Positions 1 to 8,824 of a stretch of DNA of 64,000 nucleotides are shown here, piece after piece (within the stretch, counting starts at the first letter, position 1; the number at the start of each line of letters is the position of its first letter). Origin of the DNA: Pseudomonadales bacterium (GTDB lineage Bacteria > Pseudomonadota > Gammaproteobacteria > Pseudomonadales > Azotimanducaceae); NCBI GenBank assembly GCA_028281005.1, contig JANQKS010000018.1, positions 1-64,000 of the forward strand, read 5' to 3'. The notes beneath the pieces are model-generated. The model did no database searches, was not told where the DNA came from, and worked only from the letters and a program-made list of their open reading frames with translations. Both the position numbers and the translations under genes were made by a program.

Positions 1-218
1 CGCACCTTGATGGGGCCCAACCCCACCGGCGGTACGCCGTCTAGCCCAAAAACCCCACAAACCCGCTGATCCTAAGTTATAAAGTGGTTTGAGCACTAGG
101 TGACATTTTCCTTCCCCCAGGTTCATCATCTCACCTCATTTTGGTGAACATCGAGCACAATCACTGCATGACCTTTGAGTACTAAAAACACAACCCTAGA
201 AAAACCCACCCCACCCCC
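1..218. other. left-edge non-coding stretch with one dispersed palindrome copy
   Basis: I see no gene with a start codon here. On the plus strand the frame beginning at base 1 is open to a TGA at 67-69 and could be the tail of a gene entering from outside the window, but 22 codons are too few to judge. Bases 83-99 hold one copy of the 17-bp core of a repeat that occurs twice more in the window. The rest, up to the acyltransferase start at 219, shows no clear promoter. Confidence 0.4.
83..99 (+). repeat. dispersed interrupted palindrome, copy 1
   Basis: This copy reads AGTGGTTTGAGCACTAG. The arms AGTG and CACT (CTAGTG/CACTAG in the longer copies) flank the spacer GTTTGAG. Here the two outer bases CT are replaced by AA. 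The other copies lie at 34543-34561 and 60030-60048. Three exact 17-bp matches in 64 kb are far beyond chance, so this is a real repeat family of unknown function. Confidence 0.8.
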
Positions 219-941
219 ATGCGCAAAGACCACAAACCCTACGCCCTCAAACGCCTGCTCGGCGCCATCGAAAAGTTCTACATCAACCACCGCACCACTC
301 CGCAACTAGACGCCCTCGGCCCAGCGCCTCTGATCATGAAACCGTGGCACCTCAAGCTTCACGGCGCCAACATCCGCTTCGGCACCGCGGTCCACGTCAT
401 CACCGCAAAAGACCGCACCGTGCGTCTCACGACCTGGCAGCACGAAGATGGCGCCGGCGCCATTGAGATCCAAGACTATGCGCTACTCTGTCCCGGCGTC
501 CGCATCGACTCTGCCTCCCGCGTCGTCATCGGCACCAATACCATGCTGGCTGCGGGGGTCTATGTGACCGACGCGGACTGGCACGGCATCTACGACCGCC
601 CCAAACCCATCGGCAAAACCGCACCGGTGGTATTGGCAGACAACGTTTGGGTGGGTGACGGTGCCATCATCGGCAAAGGTGTCTCCATTGGCGCCAACAG
701 CATCATTGGGGCCGGTGCGGTAGTCACCAAATCGCTGCCGGCCAATGTGATCGCTGCCGGTAACCCTGCCGTGGTGGTGCGGGAGCTAGACCCAAGCCAG
801 CCTATGCAACGTCGCGAAGACTTGCTGAAAGATCACAATCAACTTAGTCACGACATCGATCTGCTAGAACAGCTAATGCGCAAAGAGAACACGTGGTGGC
901 GGTGGTTGCGCAGCAAGCTGGCGCCCCGGTCAGGCGATTAA
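219..941 (+). CDS. hexapeptide-repeat (left-handed beta-helix) acyltransferase
   Basis: Predicted O-acetyltransferase of the maltose/galactoside acetyltransferase (LbH) superfamily, 240 aa. Imperfect hexapeptide repeats of the form [IV]GxxxX run from about residue 84 to 190, with the usual glycine/valine spacing and the closing segment around AAGNPAVVVREL. His122, in the DADWHGIYDR segment, sits where the catalytic histidine of these enzymes lies. An N-terminal stretch of about 75 residues and a charged C-terminal tail flank the helix. The acceptor is unknown; sugars, lipid A precursors or exopolysaccharide are typical. It stands alone with no sugar genes beside it. Confidence 0.8.
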   Translation: MRKDHKPYALKRLLGAIEKFYINHRTTPQLDALGPAPLIMKPWHLKLHGANIRFGTAVHVITAKDRTVRLTTWQHEDGAGAIEIQDYALLCPGVRIDSASRVVIGTNTMLAAGVYVTDADWHGIYDRPKPIGKTAPVVLADNVWVGDGAIIGKGVSIGANSIIGAGAVVTKSLPANVIAAGNPAVVVRELDPSQPMQRREDLLKDHNQLSHDIDLLEQLMRKENTWWRWLRSKLAPRSGD

Positions 942-952
942 AGTCGCTCACC

Positions 953-1063
953 TCAAGACGTTCCTGCTGCTCGAGCGTCTGGCGTTGCTTGCCAAATCTG
1001 CTCCTCTGCGATGGCCGCCGTGGCCAACAGGGTAAAAATAAGTGCTGCGGTTAATCTCATCAT
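953..1063 (-). CDS. candidate 36-aa secreted peptide
   Basis: A short minus-strand frame encodes a 36-residue peptide. It begins MMRLTAALIFTLLATAAIA, a textbook Sec signal peptide with a small basic start, a hydrophobic core and an AIA cleavage site. The predicted mature peptide is only 17 residues (EEQIWQATPDARAAGTS). A GAGG ribosome-binding site lies five bases before the ATG. It sits between the acyltransferase and queF and is convergent with the former. It may be a genuine small exported peptide or the surviving 5' end of a truncated gene. I recognise no family. Confidence 0.45.
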   Translation of the reverse strand: MMRLTAALIFTLLATAAIAEEQIWQATPDARAAGTS

Positions 1064-1170
1064 GGTTCCTCAACGGGTTATCTCCTGATGAATCACGCTG
1101 ACGCGGGGTTTGGTTTAAGCAGACCCCCAGCCCAAGCTGTAGAGGCCTCTAACTCAAGGAGTTCGAACGC

Positions 1171-1986
1171 CTACTGGCGAGGTGTGCGCCACAAAGGCGC
1201 CGTATCACTAAAATCGGAACGAAACGGATTGATATCCAAGCCACCGCGGCGCTGAAAGCGGCCGTACACAGAGAGCCGTTCCGGTGTACAACGGGTTTTA
1301 ACGTCGTCGTAAATCTGCTCGATGGTGGTTTCGTGAAAGGCCTGATGGGTGCGGTAGGACACCAAGTATTTCAACAACGCCGCCCGGTTGATCGGCTCGC
1401 CGGTATATTCGATAGACACCGACGCCCAATCCGGTTGTGCGGTCACCGGACAGAGGCTGCGAAACAAATGAGTATGCAGCGTTTCGTGTACGGTCACATC
1501 GCTGTCGTCCCGATGCAGCAGCGAGGCATCCCGCTCGTATACATCAGTGCGCACATCCAGATCGTCCAGACAGGTCCCGGGCAGGTCTTGCGCACCACCA
1601 TTTAAATGCACCAGTTCCAACAGCTCGAGCAGCACCGGCGAGCGAAACGCCAGCGTGATGTCCTGATCCAGCGTGCGCTGCACATCAGCCAAACTCTCAA
1701 ACCGCGTTTGCGCGAAGCTGCCGAGATATAGTTTCACCGACTTACTTTCCACTATTGCCGCGGACTGGCACGGTACCCGCAGGCGCAAACCGGCCACCAC
1801 GGGTTTACCTTCCATGTTCAACCAGGAAAATTCATAACCCGTCCACACATCTTCGCCACGTAGGTGTTGTGCTTCTGTGAGCCCCGCTTTGGCGCGCGCC
1901 ATATCGCGGTTCATGGAATGCAACAAAGACGGCGTGTAGGTTGTGGGATAGTCTGTCGCTTGCCCCAAGGGGCTTTGTTCGGCCAT
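1171..1986 (-). CDS. queF: NADPH-dependent 7-cyano-7-deazaguanine reductase (preQ0 reductase)
   Basis: QueF reduces the nitrile of preQ0 to the aminomethyl group of preQ1, a cytoplasmic step in queuosine biosynthesis. The 271-aa length fits the long two-half (YqfQ/E. coli) type, which is about 282 aa. The QueF motif ESKSVKL is at 80-86 and the catalytic Cys179 and Asp186 are in SLCPVTAQPDWASV. The later HQAFHE segment contains the expected conserved His/Glu. The pathway partners tgt and queA lie about 30 kb away in this window, so the genome can complete tRNA queuosine modification. No preQ1 riboswitch was seen upstream. Confidence 0.95.
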   Translation of the reverse strand: MAEQSPLGQATDYPTTYTPSLLHSMNRDMARAKAGLTEAQHLRGEDVWTGYEFSWLNMEGKPVVAGLRLRVPCQSAAIVESKSVKLYLGSFAQTRFESLADVQRTLDQDITLAFRSPVLLELLELVHLNGGAQDLPGTCLDDLDVRTDVYERDASLLHRDDSDVTVHETLHTHLFRSLCPVTAQPDWASVSIEYTGEPINRAALLKYLVSYRTHQAFHETTIEQIYDDVKTRCTPERLSVYGRFQRRGGLDINPFRSDFSDTAPLWRTPRQ

Positions 1987-2124
1987 GCCGTAGACCCGAT
2001 CTGCTTAAGCCCTCAACTATAACAAAGAACACCGCCAGACCGCGCTATAAGGCCCGTCTGCTGGTGCAGTTCATGTCAGAAACGTATACCCTGCCGCGTT
2101 TGTAGTGCGAAAAAGTCGACATTT

Positions 2125-3501
2125 ATGCTCGAGGAAATCGAAGCCATCACCACCGCCATGGCGGAGTACGCCTGGGGGCCATGGTTGCTGGTTTTGCTTC
2201 TCGGCGGTGGTCTGTTTTTCCTCGTCCGCTCCCGCTTTACGCCATTTCGCTACCTACCCCATGCCATCGATCTGCTGCGCGGCCGCTACGACAATCGTGA
2301 CGATCCCGGACACATCAGCCACTTCAAGGCTTTGTCCACGGCGCTGGCCGGCACCATCGGTATGGGCAACATTGCCGGCGTTGCGTTGGCCATTACCATC
2401 GGCGGCCCCGGCGCCATCTTCTGGATGTGGATGACGGCCGTGGTTGGCATGGCGACGAAGTTTTTTACCTGTTCCCTGGCGGTGATGTATCGCGGCAAAG
2501 ACAGTAACGGCGAACTGCAAGGCGGGCCCATGTACATGATACGCGAAGGGTTGCCGCCGCGCATGCATTGGTTGGCCTACATGTTTGCCATCGTCGGCTC
2601 CATCGGCGCGTTACCGGCGCTGCAGAGCAATCAGCTGATTCAAATTGTGCGTGATCTGATTGCCATCGAACACGGGTTTCTCGCCGCCAGCGCTGACCCG
2701 TTCAACTTCAACCTGGGCAGCGGCCTGGTGCTCGCCGCGTTGACGGCGGCGGTTGTGTTCGGCGGCTTAGCACGCATTGCCAAGGTGGCCGCGGCCATGG
2801 TGCCCACCATGTCGTTGCTGTACATCGGCGCCGTGGCGATTGCCTTGTTACTCAACCTTGATGCCGTACCTGCAGCGTTTGCGTTGATCCTGACCGATGC
2901 TTTTACCGGCGAAGCTGTAGCCGGCGGCGGCCTGTTGGCCATGATTCTCTACGGCGTACGCCGCGGCGCTTTCAGCAACGAAGCGGGTTTAGGCACCGAA
3001 GCCATGGCCCATGGTGCGGCACGCACGTCGGAACCCATACGCGAAGGTCTGGTGGCGATGATGGGCCCCGTGATCGACACGCTTTTGGTGTGTACGGCCA
3101 CCGCCATGATGATTCTCATTTCCGGCGTGTGGCAACAAGGAGACGCCGAAGGGGTCACCCTCACCGCTCAAGCATTCAGCGAATTGTTAGGGCCCCTCGG
3201 CACGGTGGTGGTGTTCACCTGCGTGGTGTCGTTTGCCATCACCACCATATTTACCGGCTCGTTTTACGGCTCCCAGTGCGCCAGTTTTCTATTTGGCGCG
3301 CACCGTAAACGCGCCTATCTGATGCTCTACGTCTCCTTCATCTTGGTGGCCTCGGTGATCTCCATCAACGCCGCCGTCAGCGTTATCGACGCCAGCTTTG
3401 CGATGATGGCCATTCCCACCATGGTTTCAGCGTTGTGGCTGTCCCCGAAGGTGATGGCCGCGGCGCAGGATTATTGGGCTAAACTGCAGCGACCATCATG
3501 A
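2125..3501 (+). CDS. AGCS-family sodium:alanine/glycine symporter
   Basis: Inner-membrane Na+-coupled amino-acid symporter, 458 aa, about 10-11 hydrophobic segments. Family signatures are present: the GTIGMGNIAGVALAI loop near residues 75-90 and the NEAGLGTEAMAHGAA motif near residue 290, which form substrate and sodium sites in characterised alanine/glycine carriers. The gene ends in ATGA, its stop overlapping the start of the ATP-grasp/alpha-E gene by 4 bp. This implies translational coupling and a functional link with that system, possibly supply of an amino acid to be ligated (inference). Confidence 0.9.
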   Translation: MLEEIEAITTAMAEYAWGPWLLVLLLGGGLFFLVRSRFTPFRYLPHAIDLLRGRYDNRDDPGHISHFKALSTALAGTIGMGNIAGVALAITIGGPGAIFWMWMTAVVGMATKFFTCSLAVMYRGKDSNGELQGGPMYMIREGLPPRMHWLAYMFAIVGSIGALPALQSNQLIQIVRDLIAIEHGFLAASADPFNFNLGSGLVLAALTAAVVFGGLARIAKVAAAMVPTMSLLYIGAVAIALLLNLDAVPAAFALILTDAFTGEAVAGGGLLAMILYGVRRGAFSNEAGLGTEAMAHGAARTSEPIREGLVAMMGPVIDTLLVCTATAMMILISGVWQQGDAEGVTLTAQAFSELLGPLGTVVVFTCVVSFAITTIFTGSFYGSQCASFLFGAHRKRAYLMLYVSFILVASVISINAAVSVIDASFAMMAIPTMVSALWLSPKVMAAAQDYWAKLQRPS

Positions 3502-5948
3502 GTGAAACCAGCGTACAACTACCGCCTATGTTGCCCTACTACCAGGTACCCGAGGCCAGCTACGACGAACTTGGCCGCGGTTTGCTGCCACCCCATTGGC
3601 AACACGTCATGGCGTTTTTTGGCGCCCCGGACGATGTGGCTGATGCCCTGCAGCCAGAGCAGCTGCGCGCCGAGATGTTGGTTCGAGATTTGGACGTGCA
3701 GCGCCCTACCCGACTCGACCCCATTCCATTCACCCTTGCCGCCGAAGAGTGGCAAGCGCTGGAACGGGGGCTGACCCAGCGCGCGCGCCTGCTGAATCAC
3801 ATCACCGCTGATTTATACGGTCCTCGCACACTGCTGAACGTTGGCGGTTTGCCGCCGGCTTTGGTGTTTGGCAACCCTCGTTTTCTGCTGCCGTTACACA
3901 ACTATCGCAGCATGCACGGTGAATACCTGCAACTGCTGGCATTTGAAGTAGGCCGTTCGCCGGATGGCCAATGGCGTGTGTTGGCGGACTGGACCGAAGC
4001 ACCGGAAGGTCTCGGTATGTGTTTGGAGAACCGCGTTTTGGCCGGCCAAGCCTTACCGGAGCTGTTCCAACAAACCGACACCCAACGCTTGGCCAGTTTC
4101 TATCGGGCTTTTGCCCAACATCTGTCCTACACCGCCGCGGAAACCACCCAAGAAGGCATCACCGTGCTCATGAGCCCGGGGCCGGATCATCCAAACTATT
4201 TTGAACACGCCTATCTTGGCCAGTATTTCGGTTTCCCGGTGGTGGAAGGCGCAGATCTGACGGTGCGAGGGCAAACCCTGCAGCTAAAGACCTTAGAAGG
4301 GCTGAAGTCCGTGGGCAGCGTGTTCCGCTACGCCCCAGCCACACAGTGTGATCAACTCTACCTCGACCCGCGCAGCCGTGACGGCGCTGCGGGGCTGGCT
4401 AATATTGCCCGCAGCGGCCACGTGCACATCGCCAACGCACTAGGCGCTGGTGCATTGGAAAACGACGCCTTTATGAGTTTTTTACCCGGCCTATGCGAAT
4501 CCCTGCTGGATGAAGAACTGCTGCTGCCGAGCCTCGCTACCTGGTGGTGTGGGCAGCCTGAAGAGAGCGCCTATGTCGCTGAACACAGCGGCCAGCTGCA
4601 TATCGGGGCCGCCTTTGCACGCCCTGAACTGTATGCCGGTAACATCGACAGTTACCAACAATCCGCACCCTCGAACCCAGCTGAAAGTGATGCGCCTTAC
4701 GATCGTGTGGGCCGCGAATTGATCAGCCTGTCCCACGCACCTTACTTGGGCAGCGACGGCCAGATTGCCGCTGGACCTACCGTACTACGCTTATTTGTGG
4801 GTCTCACTGACAACGGCTATCAGCTGATGCCTGGCGGCATCGCGCGGGTCGGCACCGCGGAAGGGGAAGTCAGCAAAGACATCTGGGTGTCACGGCAGGC
4901 GGCCAGCCCCATTGTCGCCAGCGAATCCCAAGAGAGTGCAAGCACCCGCCGCAGCGACCGCGACCTACCCAGCCGCACGGCGGATGATCTGTTCTGGTTA
5001 GGCCGTTACCTGGAGCGTTGTGAAGGCGCGGTCCGCGCCTATCGCTGCTTGTTTAGCCATGTCACCGAAGGCAACAGTGAAGATCAGCAGATGCTGGTGA
5101 ACACCGTGGTGCAGCTTTTGGTGGACCTGGACATGCTCAGCACCACCCAAGCGCGCCGCTTAACTCAGGGCCCGCCCACACCGCTTATGGCTCGAGAGTG
5201 GTGGAGCGTGCTGTTCAATCCGGACAGTAACGCCGGCATGCTCAAATTGTTGGGCAACATTCACCGCCTTGCTAATCAAGTGCGAGAACGACTCTCCGGC
5301 GATGCCTGGCGCATGTTTAATGCGCTTGCGCAAACCCCTCAACAACAGCGTTGGCGACTGGACCAGGTCTCCGACGCACTGACGTTGATGGATCAGTTGA
5401 TTGAGCGTCTATCCGGTTTAAGCGGGCAGATCCAAGAGAACATGACACGCAGCTACGGTTGGCGCCTGCTGGAGCTCGGCCGGCGCCTGGAACGCGGCCA
5501 GTTTGCATTGCGTGTGATGGACGAATTAGTGACCCACAACACCAGCAGCACCTATATGTACCTGCTACTCGATTTGTGTGACAGCACCATCACCTACCGT
5601 GCTCGTTACCAATCGGTGCCAACCTTGGAAAACCTCCTGCACTTGCTGCTGTTGGATGACAGTAATCCGCGCTCGATGATCTATCAGATTAGCGGCCTGC
5701 AAGGGGTCATGGCCGAGATGCCGTTGGACCAGAACAATGATGGATTAAGCGAATCTCAACGCATTTTGCTGATCGCCTACCATGAACTCATCCTTGCGGA
5801 AGCCTCTAAGATGGCCAACGTCGTCAGCAGCGCCGGTAACCGCACTCAGCTGCGTCGGGTTTTGAAGCGGCTCGATACCACGCTTTCAAGATTGTCGGAA
5901 TTGGTCACCGCCACCTACTTCGCACATACCTTAAATCCACAGGCGTAG
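3498..5948 (+). CDS. circularly permuted ATP-grasp / alpha-E domain fusion protein
   Basis: An 816-aa two-part protein. Residues about 1-475 match the circularly permuted type-2 ATP-grasp family (DUF404/DUF407), with hallmark segments MSPGPDHPNYFEHAYLG, VEGADLTVRG, HIANALGAGALEN and LPSLATWWCG. Residues about 490-816 match the all-helical alpha-E domain (DUF403), beginning around SRTADDLFWLGRYLERCEG. In many bacteria these are two adjacent genes; here they are one. Comparative genomics has placed the pair with transglutaminase-like proteins in a predicted amidoligase system that makes or removes peptide tags, but the chemistry is unproven. It overlaps the AGCS gene by 4 bp and the transglutaminase gene follows 48 bp later. 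Confidence 0.88.
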   Translation: MSETSVQLPPMLPYYQVPEASYDELGRGLLPPHWQHVMAFFGAPDDVADALQPEQLRAEMLVRDLDVQRPTRLDPIPFTLAAEEWQALERGLTQRARLLNHITADLYGPRTLLNVGGLPPALVFGNPRFLLPLHNYRSMHGEYLQLLAFEVGRSPDGQWRVLADWTEAPEGLGMCLENRVLAGQALPELFQQTDTQRLASFYRAFAQHLSYTAAETTQEGITVLMSPGPDHPNYFEHAYLGQYFGFPVVEGADLTVRGQTLQLKTLEGLKSVGSVFRYAPATQCDQLYLDPRSRDGAAGLANIARSGHVHIANALGAGALENDAFMSFLPGLCESLLDEELLLPSLATWWCGQPEESAYVAEHSGQLHIGAAFARPELYAGNIDSYQQSAPSNPAESDAPYDRVGRELISLSHAPYLGSDGQIAAGPTVLRLFVGLTDNGYQLMPGGIARVGTAEGEVSKDIWVSRQAASPIVASESQESASTRRSDRDLPSRTADDLFWLGRYLERCEGAVRAYRCLFSHVTEGNSEDQQMLVNTVVQLLVDLDMLSTTQARRLTQGPPTPLMAREWWSVLFNPDSNAGMLKLLGNIHRLANQVRERLSGDAWRMFNALAQTPQQQRWRLDQVSDALTLMDQLIERLSGLSGQIQENMTRSYGWRLLELGRRLERGQFALRVMDELVTHNTSSTYMYLLLDLCDSTITYRARYQSVPTLENLLHLLLLDDSNPRSMIYQISGLQGVMAEMPLDQNNDGLSESQRILLIAYHELILAEASKMANVVSSAGNRTQLRRVLKRLDTTLSRLSELVTATYFAHTLNPQA

Positions 5949-5996
5949 CTGTTTGCAACAGACAGTTTGATCAGGCAGATATCCAGGCATAGATTG

Positions 5997-6869
5997 ATGA
6001 AATACCTCGTTACTCACAGCACCGAGTTCAACTACAACTTACCGGTTATATCCTCTCAGCAGGTATTACGTCTAAAACCTCGGGACATGTTCGGTCGACA
6101 GACCCTGCGCCGCCACGACATCGCGTTATCCATCCCCGGTACCGACATACTGGAAATTCAGGACTATTTCGGGAACACGATACACGAAGTGCGTTTACAT
6201 ACGCGGCATGAACAGCTGCGCATTGATTCTGAAGCGGAAGTTGACGTTTTCCCCCGCGATGAAATCCTGTTAGATCTATCGCCTGCTTGGGAGACAGTGC
6301 GTGACGCCATGAATGTCCCCCAGACTACCGAACATTGGCAGGCGGCACAGTTTTGTTACCCCTCGAGACACGTCGACAGCGGTGCCGCCCTGGAATTAGC
6401 CAGCCAGTTTGCAGTACCCGGAATGCCGCTGCTGCGCTTGGTGCTCGACATCAACACCTACATTCACCGCGAGTTTAAGTACACCGGCGGCGTCACGGAC
6501 GTCTACACCGAAGTCTCCGAAGTCATCGAAAAACGTGTAGGGGTGTGCCAGGACTTCGCCCACGTGGCCATTGCCGCCATACGTGCACTGGGTCTGCCAG
6601 TACGTTATGTCAGCGGTTATATCTTGAGCCAGATCGAAGGCCAACCCGCCCTCGTTGGCGCCGAAGCATCACACGCGTGGCTCTCTGTGTTCTGTCCAGA
6701 ATTTGGTTGGGTCGACTTTGACCCAACCAACGACCAAATCACATCGGAACAGCACATTACCCTTGGATGGGGGCGCGACTATGCGGATGTGGCGCCGACC
6801 CGCGGCTCTATCCTGGGCGGCGGCAAACAGGCACTGAATGTAGCTGTACGGGTCAGGCCCGCCGCGTAG
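5997..6869 (+). CDS. transglutaminase-like cysteine protease family protein
   Basis: A 290-aa protein with an N-terminal beta-rich domain (bacterial transglutaminase-like N region, opening MKYLVTHSTEFNYN) and a transglutaminase core. The triad is visible: Cys in GVCQDFAHVAI near residue 184, His in ASHAWLSVF near 225 and Asp in FDPTND near 241. It is presumably a peptidase or amidase acting on the product of the neighbouring ATP-grasp/alpha-E protein, a recurring gene partnership. I chose ATG 5997 because the family N-terminus starts there; a TTG at 5967 would add ten unconserved residues. It is followed 23 bp later by the alkyl-sulfatase gene. Confidence 0.88.
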   Translation: MKYLVTHSTEFNYNLPVISSQQVLRLKPRDMFGRQTLRRHDIALSIPGTDILEIQDYFGNTIHEVRLHTRHEQLRIDSEAEVDVFPRDEILLDLSPAWETVRDAMNVPQTTEHWQAAQFCYPSRHVDSGAALELASQFAVPGMPLLRLVLDINTYIHREFKYTGGVTDVYTEVSEVIEKRVGVCQDFAHVAIAAIRALGLPVRYVSGYILSQIEGQPALVGAEASHAWLSVFCPEFGWVDFDPTNDQITSEQHITLGWGRDYADVAPTRGSILGGGKQALNVAVRVRPAA

Positions 6870-6892
6870 ACTTCAAAAAGGAATACCATCAG

Positions 6893-8824
6893 ATGGATTA
6901 CACACCGCTCGACGAAATACAACGCCAACCCAAACCCGCAAGCGAACACACCAAGACGGCCAACCGTGCCGTGCAGTCAGCTCTGCCTTTCGGTGACCGC
7001 ACAAGTTTCGACGATGCTGCGCGTGGCTTTATTGCTACTTTGGAGCCCCTCACCATCCAGCGTGACAACGGCCAAGTCACCTACGACCTCAGCGAGTTTG
7101 AGTTTCTTAATCAGGACGCACCGGACACGGTCAATCCGAGCCTGTGGCGCCAAGCCCAGCTCAATGCCCAGTACAACGGCTTATTCGAAGTCTGTGATGG
7201 CCTGTACCAGGTGCGTTCGTTTGACATTGCCAATATGACCTTAATTCGCGGCGAGCGTGGGTGGGTCATCATTGACCCGCTGACTTCTGCGGAATCTTCT
7301 GCTGCGGCGTTGGCCCTGGCCAACCAACACTTAGGCGAACGTCCGGTCACGGCAGTCATTATCACCCACAGTCATGCCGATCACTTTGCCGGGATTTTTG
7401 GCGTCATGACTGCGGAACAGGCGGCCGCGGGTGATATCCCGGTCATCGCCCCGGAACACTTCGTCGACGAAGCGTTATCGGAAAACGTCCTGGCCGGGAA
7501 TGTCATGAATCGTCGCGCCACCTATATGTACGGCAACCTGTTACGCCCGGGTGCACAGAGTTTTGTTTCCACCGGCCTCGGCGCGGTTTTGTCGATGGGC
7601 AGCACCGGCTTTGTGGTGCCTACCGACATTGTTAAACAGACCGGAGAAACTCGCACAGTCGACGGCATAGAGTTTGAATTTCAAATGACCCCAGGCACCG
7701 AAGCACCGGCCGAGTTTGTGTTCTATCTACCGCAGTTCAAAGCTTTATGTATGGCGGAGATCACCTCGCACCATCTGCACAACGTCTACACGCTGCGCGG
7801 CGCTCAAGTGCGGGATGCATTGGCGTGGTCTGCCCAAATCAATGAAAGTATTGACTTGTTCGGTGAGCGGTTGGAGATTCAGTTTGCCAGCCACCATTGG
7901 CCAATCTGGGGCCGGCAACAAGCCGTTGAATACCTTGCTAAGCAGCGCGATCTGTATAAATACATACACGACCAAACCCTTCGCCTGGCTAACCAGGGTT
8001 ATACCAAGGAAGAAATCGCCGATCGTGTGAGCTTGCCTGACGCCCTCGGCCAACAATTCTATAACCGTGGCTACTACGGCAGCGTACATCACAACACGCG
8101 GGCGGTGTACGTTAAATACCTCGGATACTTCAACGGCAATCCCAGCACGTTACACCCCCTGCCCCCGGCAGCAGTGGGCGAACGTTACATCAAAGCCATG
8201 GGTGGTAAAGACAACATCGTCAACATGGCCCAGGAAAGTTTCGACCAAGGTGATTACCGCTGGGTGGCGGAGCTGTTAAACCACATCATGATGGTGGACC
8301 CAGAACACACAAGTGCACGCGCACTGCTGGCCGACACCTTGGAACAAATGGGTTATCAGGCCGAGTCCGCGCCCTGGCGCAACTTCTACTTGTGCGGAGC
8401 GAAAGAATTGCGCGAAGGTTTACCCCAGGGCTCTAACTTCACCGCCAGTGAAGGCATCGCCAGAGGTATGCCTTTACCCAACGTCTTCCAACTCATGGCT
8501 GTGCGGCTCTCGCCCGAAGCGGCGGACGGTGTAGAGTTGGCCATCAACTTAGCCTTCACTGACCTCAACGAAGACTGGCTCCTAAGCATCAACAACAGCG
8601 TGTTAAACGCGTTCCCTGGCCGCAAAGACAGCAACGCCGCGGCCTCTTTATGTTTAACCAGCGTAAACTTCAAACGATTGATGATGGGATTAACAGACGC
8701 GGTAACGTTAATCGAAGCGGGTGAGTTGGAGACACAAGGTGACGCGCAGACGCTGGTTCATTTGGGTGGGTTGTTTGAGACCTTCCCACGGCGGTTCCCC
8801 ATCATGACACCGCGACCGGCCTAA
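6893..8824 (+). CDS. alkyl sulfatase-like metallo-beta-lactamase-fold hydrolase (SdsA/BDS1 family)
   Basis: A 643-aa enzyme of the SdsA1/BDS1 family, which hydrolyses primary or secondary alkyl sulfate esters. The metal-binding motif THSHADHFAG is near residues 158-167; further ligands are expected in CMAEITSHHLHN and ASHHWPIWG. After the metallo domain come a helical dimerisation part and a C-terminal SCP2-like domain, the usual order. ATG 6893 follows an AAGGA ribosome-binding site. Unlike secreted SdsA1, no N-terminal signal peptide is seen, so the enzyme is probably cytoplasmic. It is the last gene of the run that starts with the symporter and overlaps the end of the convergent TRAP permease gene by 4 bp. 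Confidence 0.9.
   Translation: MDYTPLDEIQRQPKPASEHTKTANRAVQSALPFGDRTSFDDAARGFIATLEPLTIQRDNGQVTYDLSEFEFLNQDAPDTVNPSLWRQAQLNAQYNGLFEVCDGLYQVRSFDIANMTLIRGERGWVIIDPLTSAESSAAALALANQHLGERPVTAVIITHSHADHFAGIFGVMTAEQAAAGDIPVIAPEHFVDEALSENVLAGNVMNRRATYMYGNLLRPGAQSFVSTGLGAVLSMGSTGFVVPTDIVKQTGETRTVDGIEFEFQMTPGTEAPAEFVFYLPQFKALCMAEITSHHLHNVYTLRGAQVRDALAWSAQINESIDLFGERLEIQFASHHWPIWGRQQAVEYLAKQRDLYKYIHDQTLRLANQGYTKEEIADRVSLPDALGQQFYNRGYYGSVHHNTRAVYVKYLGYFNGNPSTLHPLPPAAVGERYIKAMGGKDNIVNMAQESFDQGDYRWVAELLNHIMMVDPEHTSARALLADTLEQMGYQAESAPWRNFYLCGAKELREGLPQGSNFTASEGIARGMPLPNVFQLMAVRLSPEAADGVELAINLAFTDLNEDWLLSINNSVLNAFPGRKDSNAAASLCLTSVNFKRLMMGLTDAVTLIEAGELETQGDAQTLVHLGGLFETFPRRFPIMTPRPA

Noticed and set aside
1987-2124. 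preQ1 riboswitch upstream of queF
   Set aside because: I saw no sequence fitting the small preQ1 aptamer pattern in the gap.
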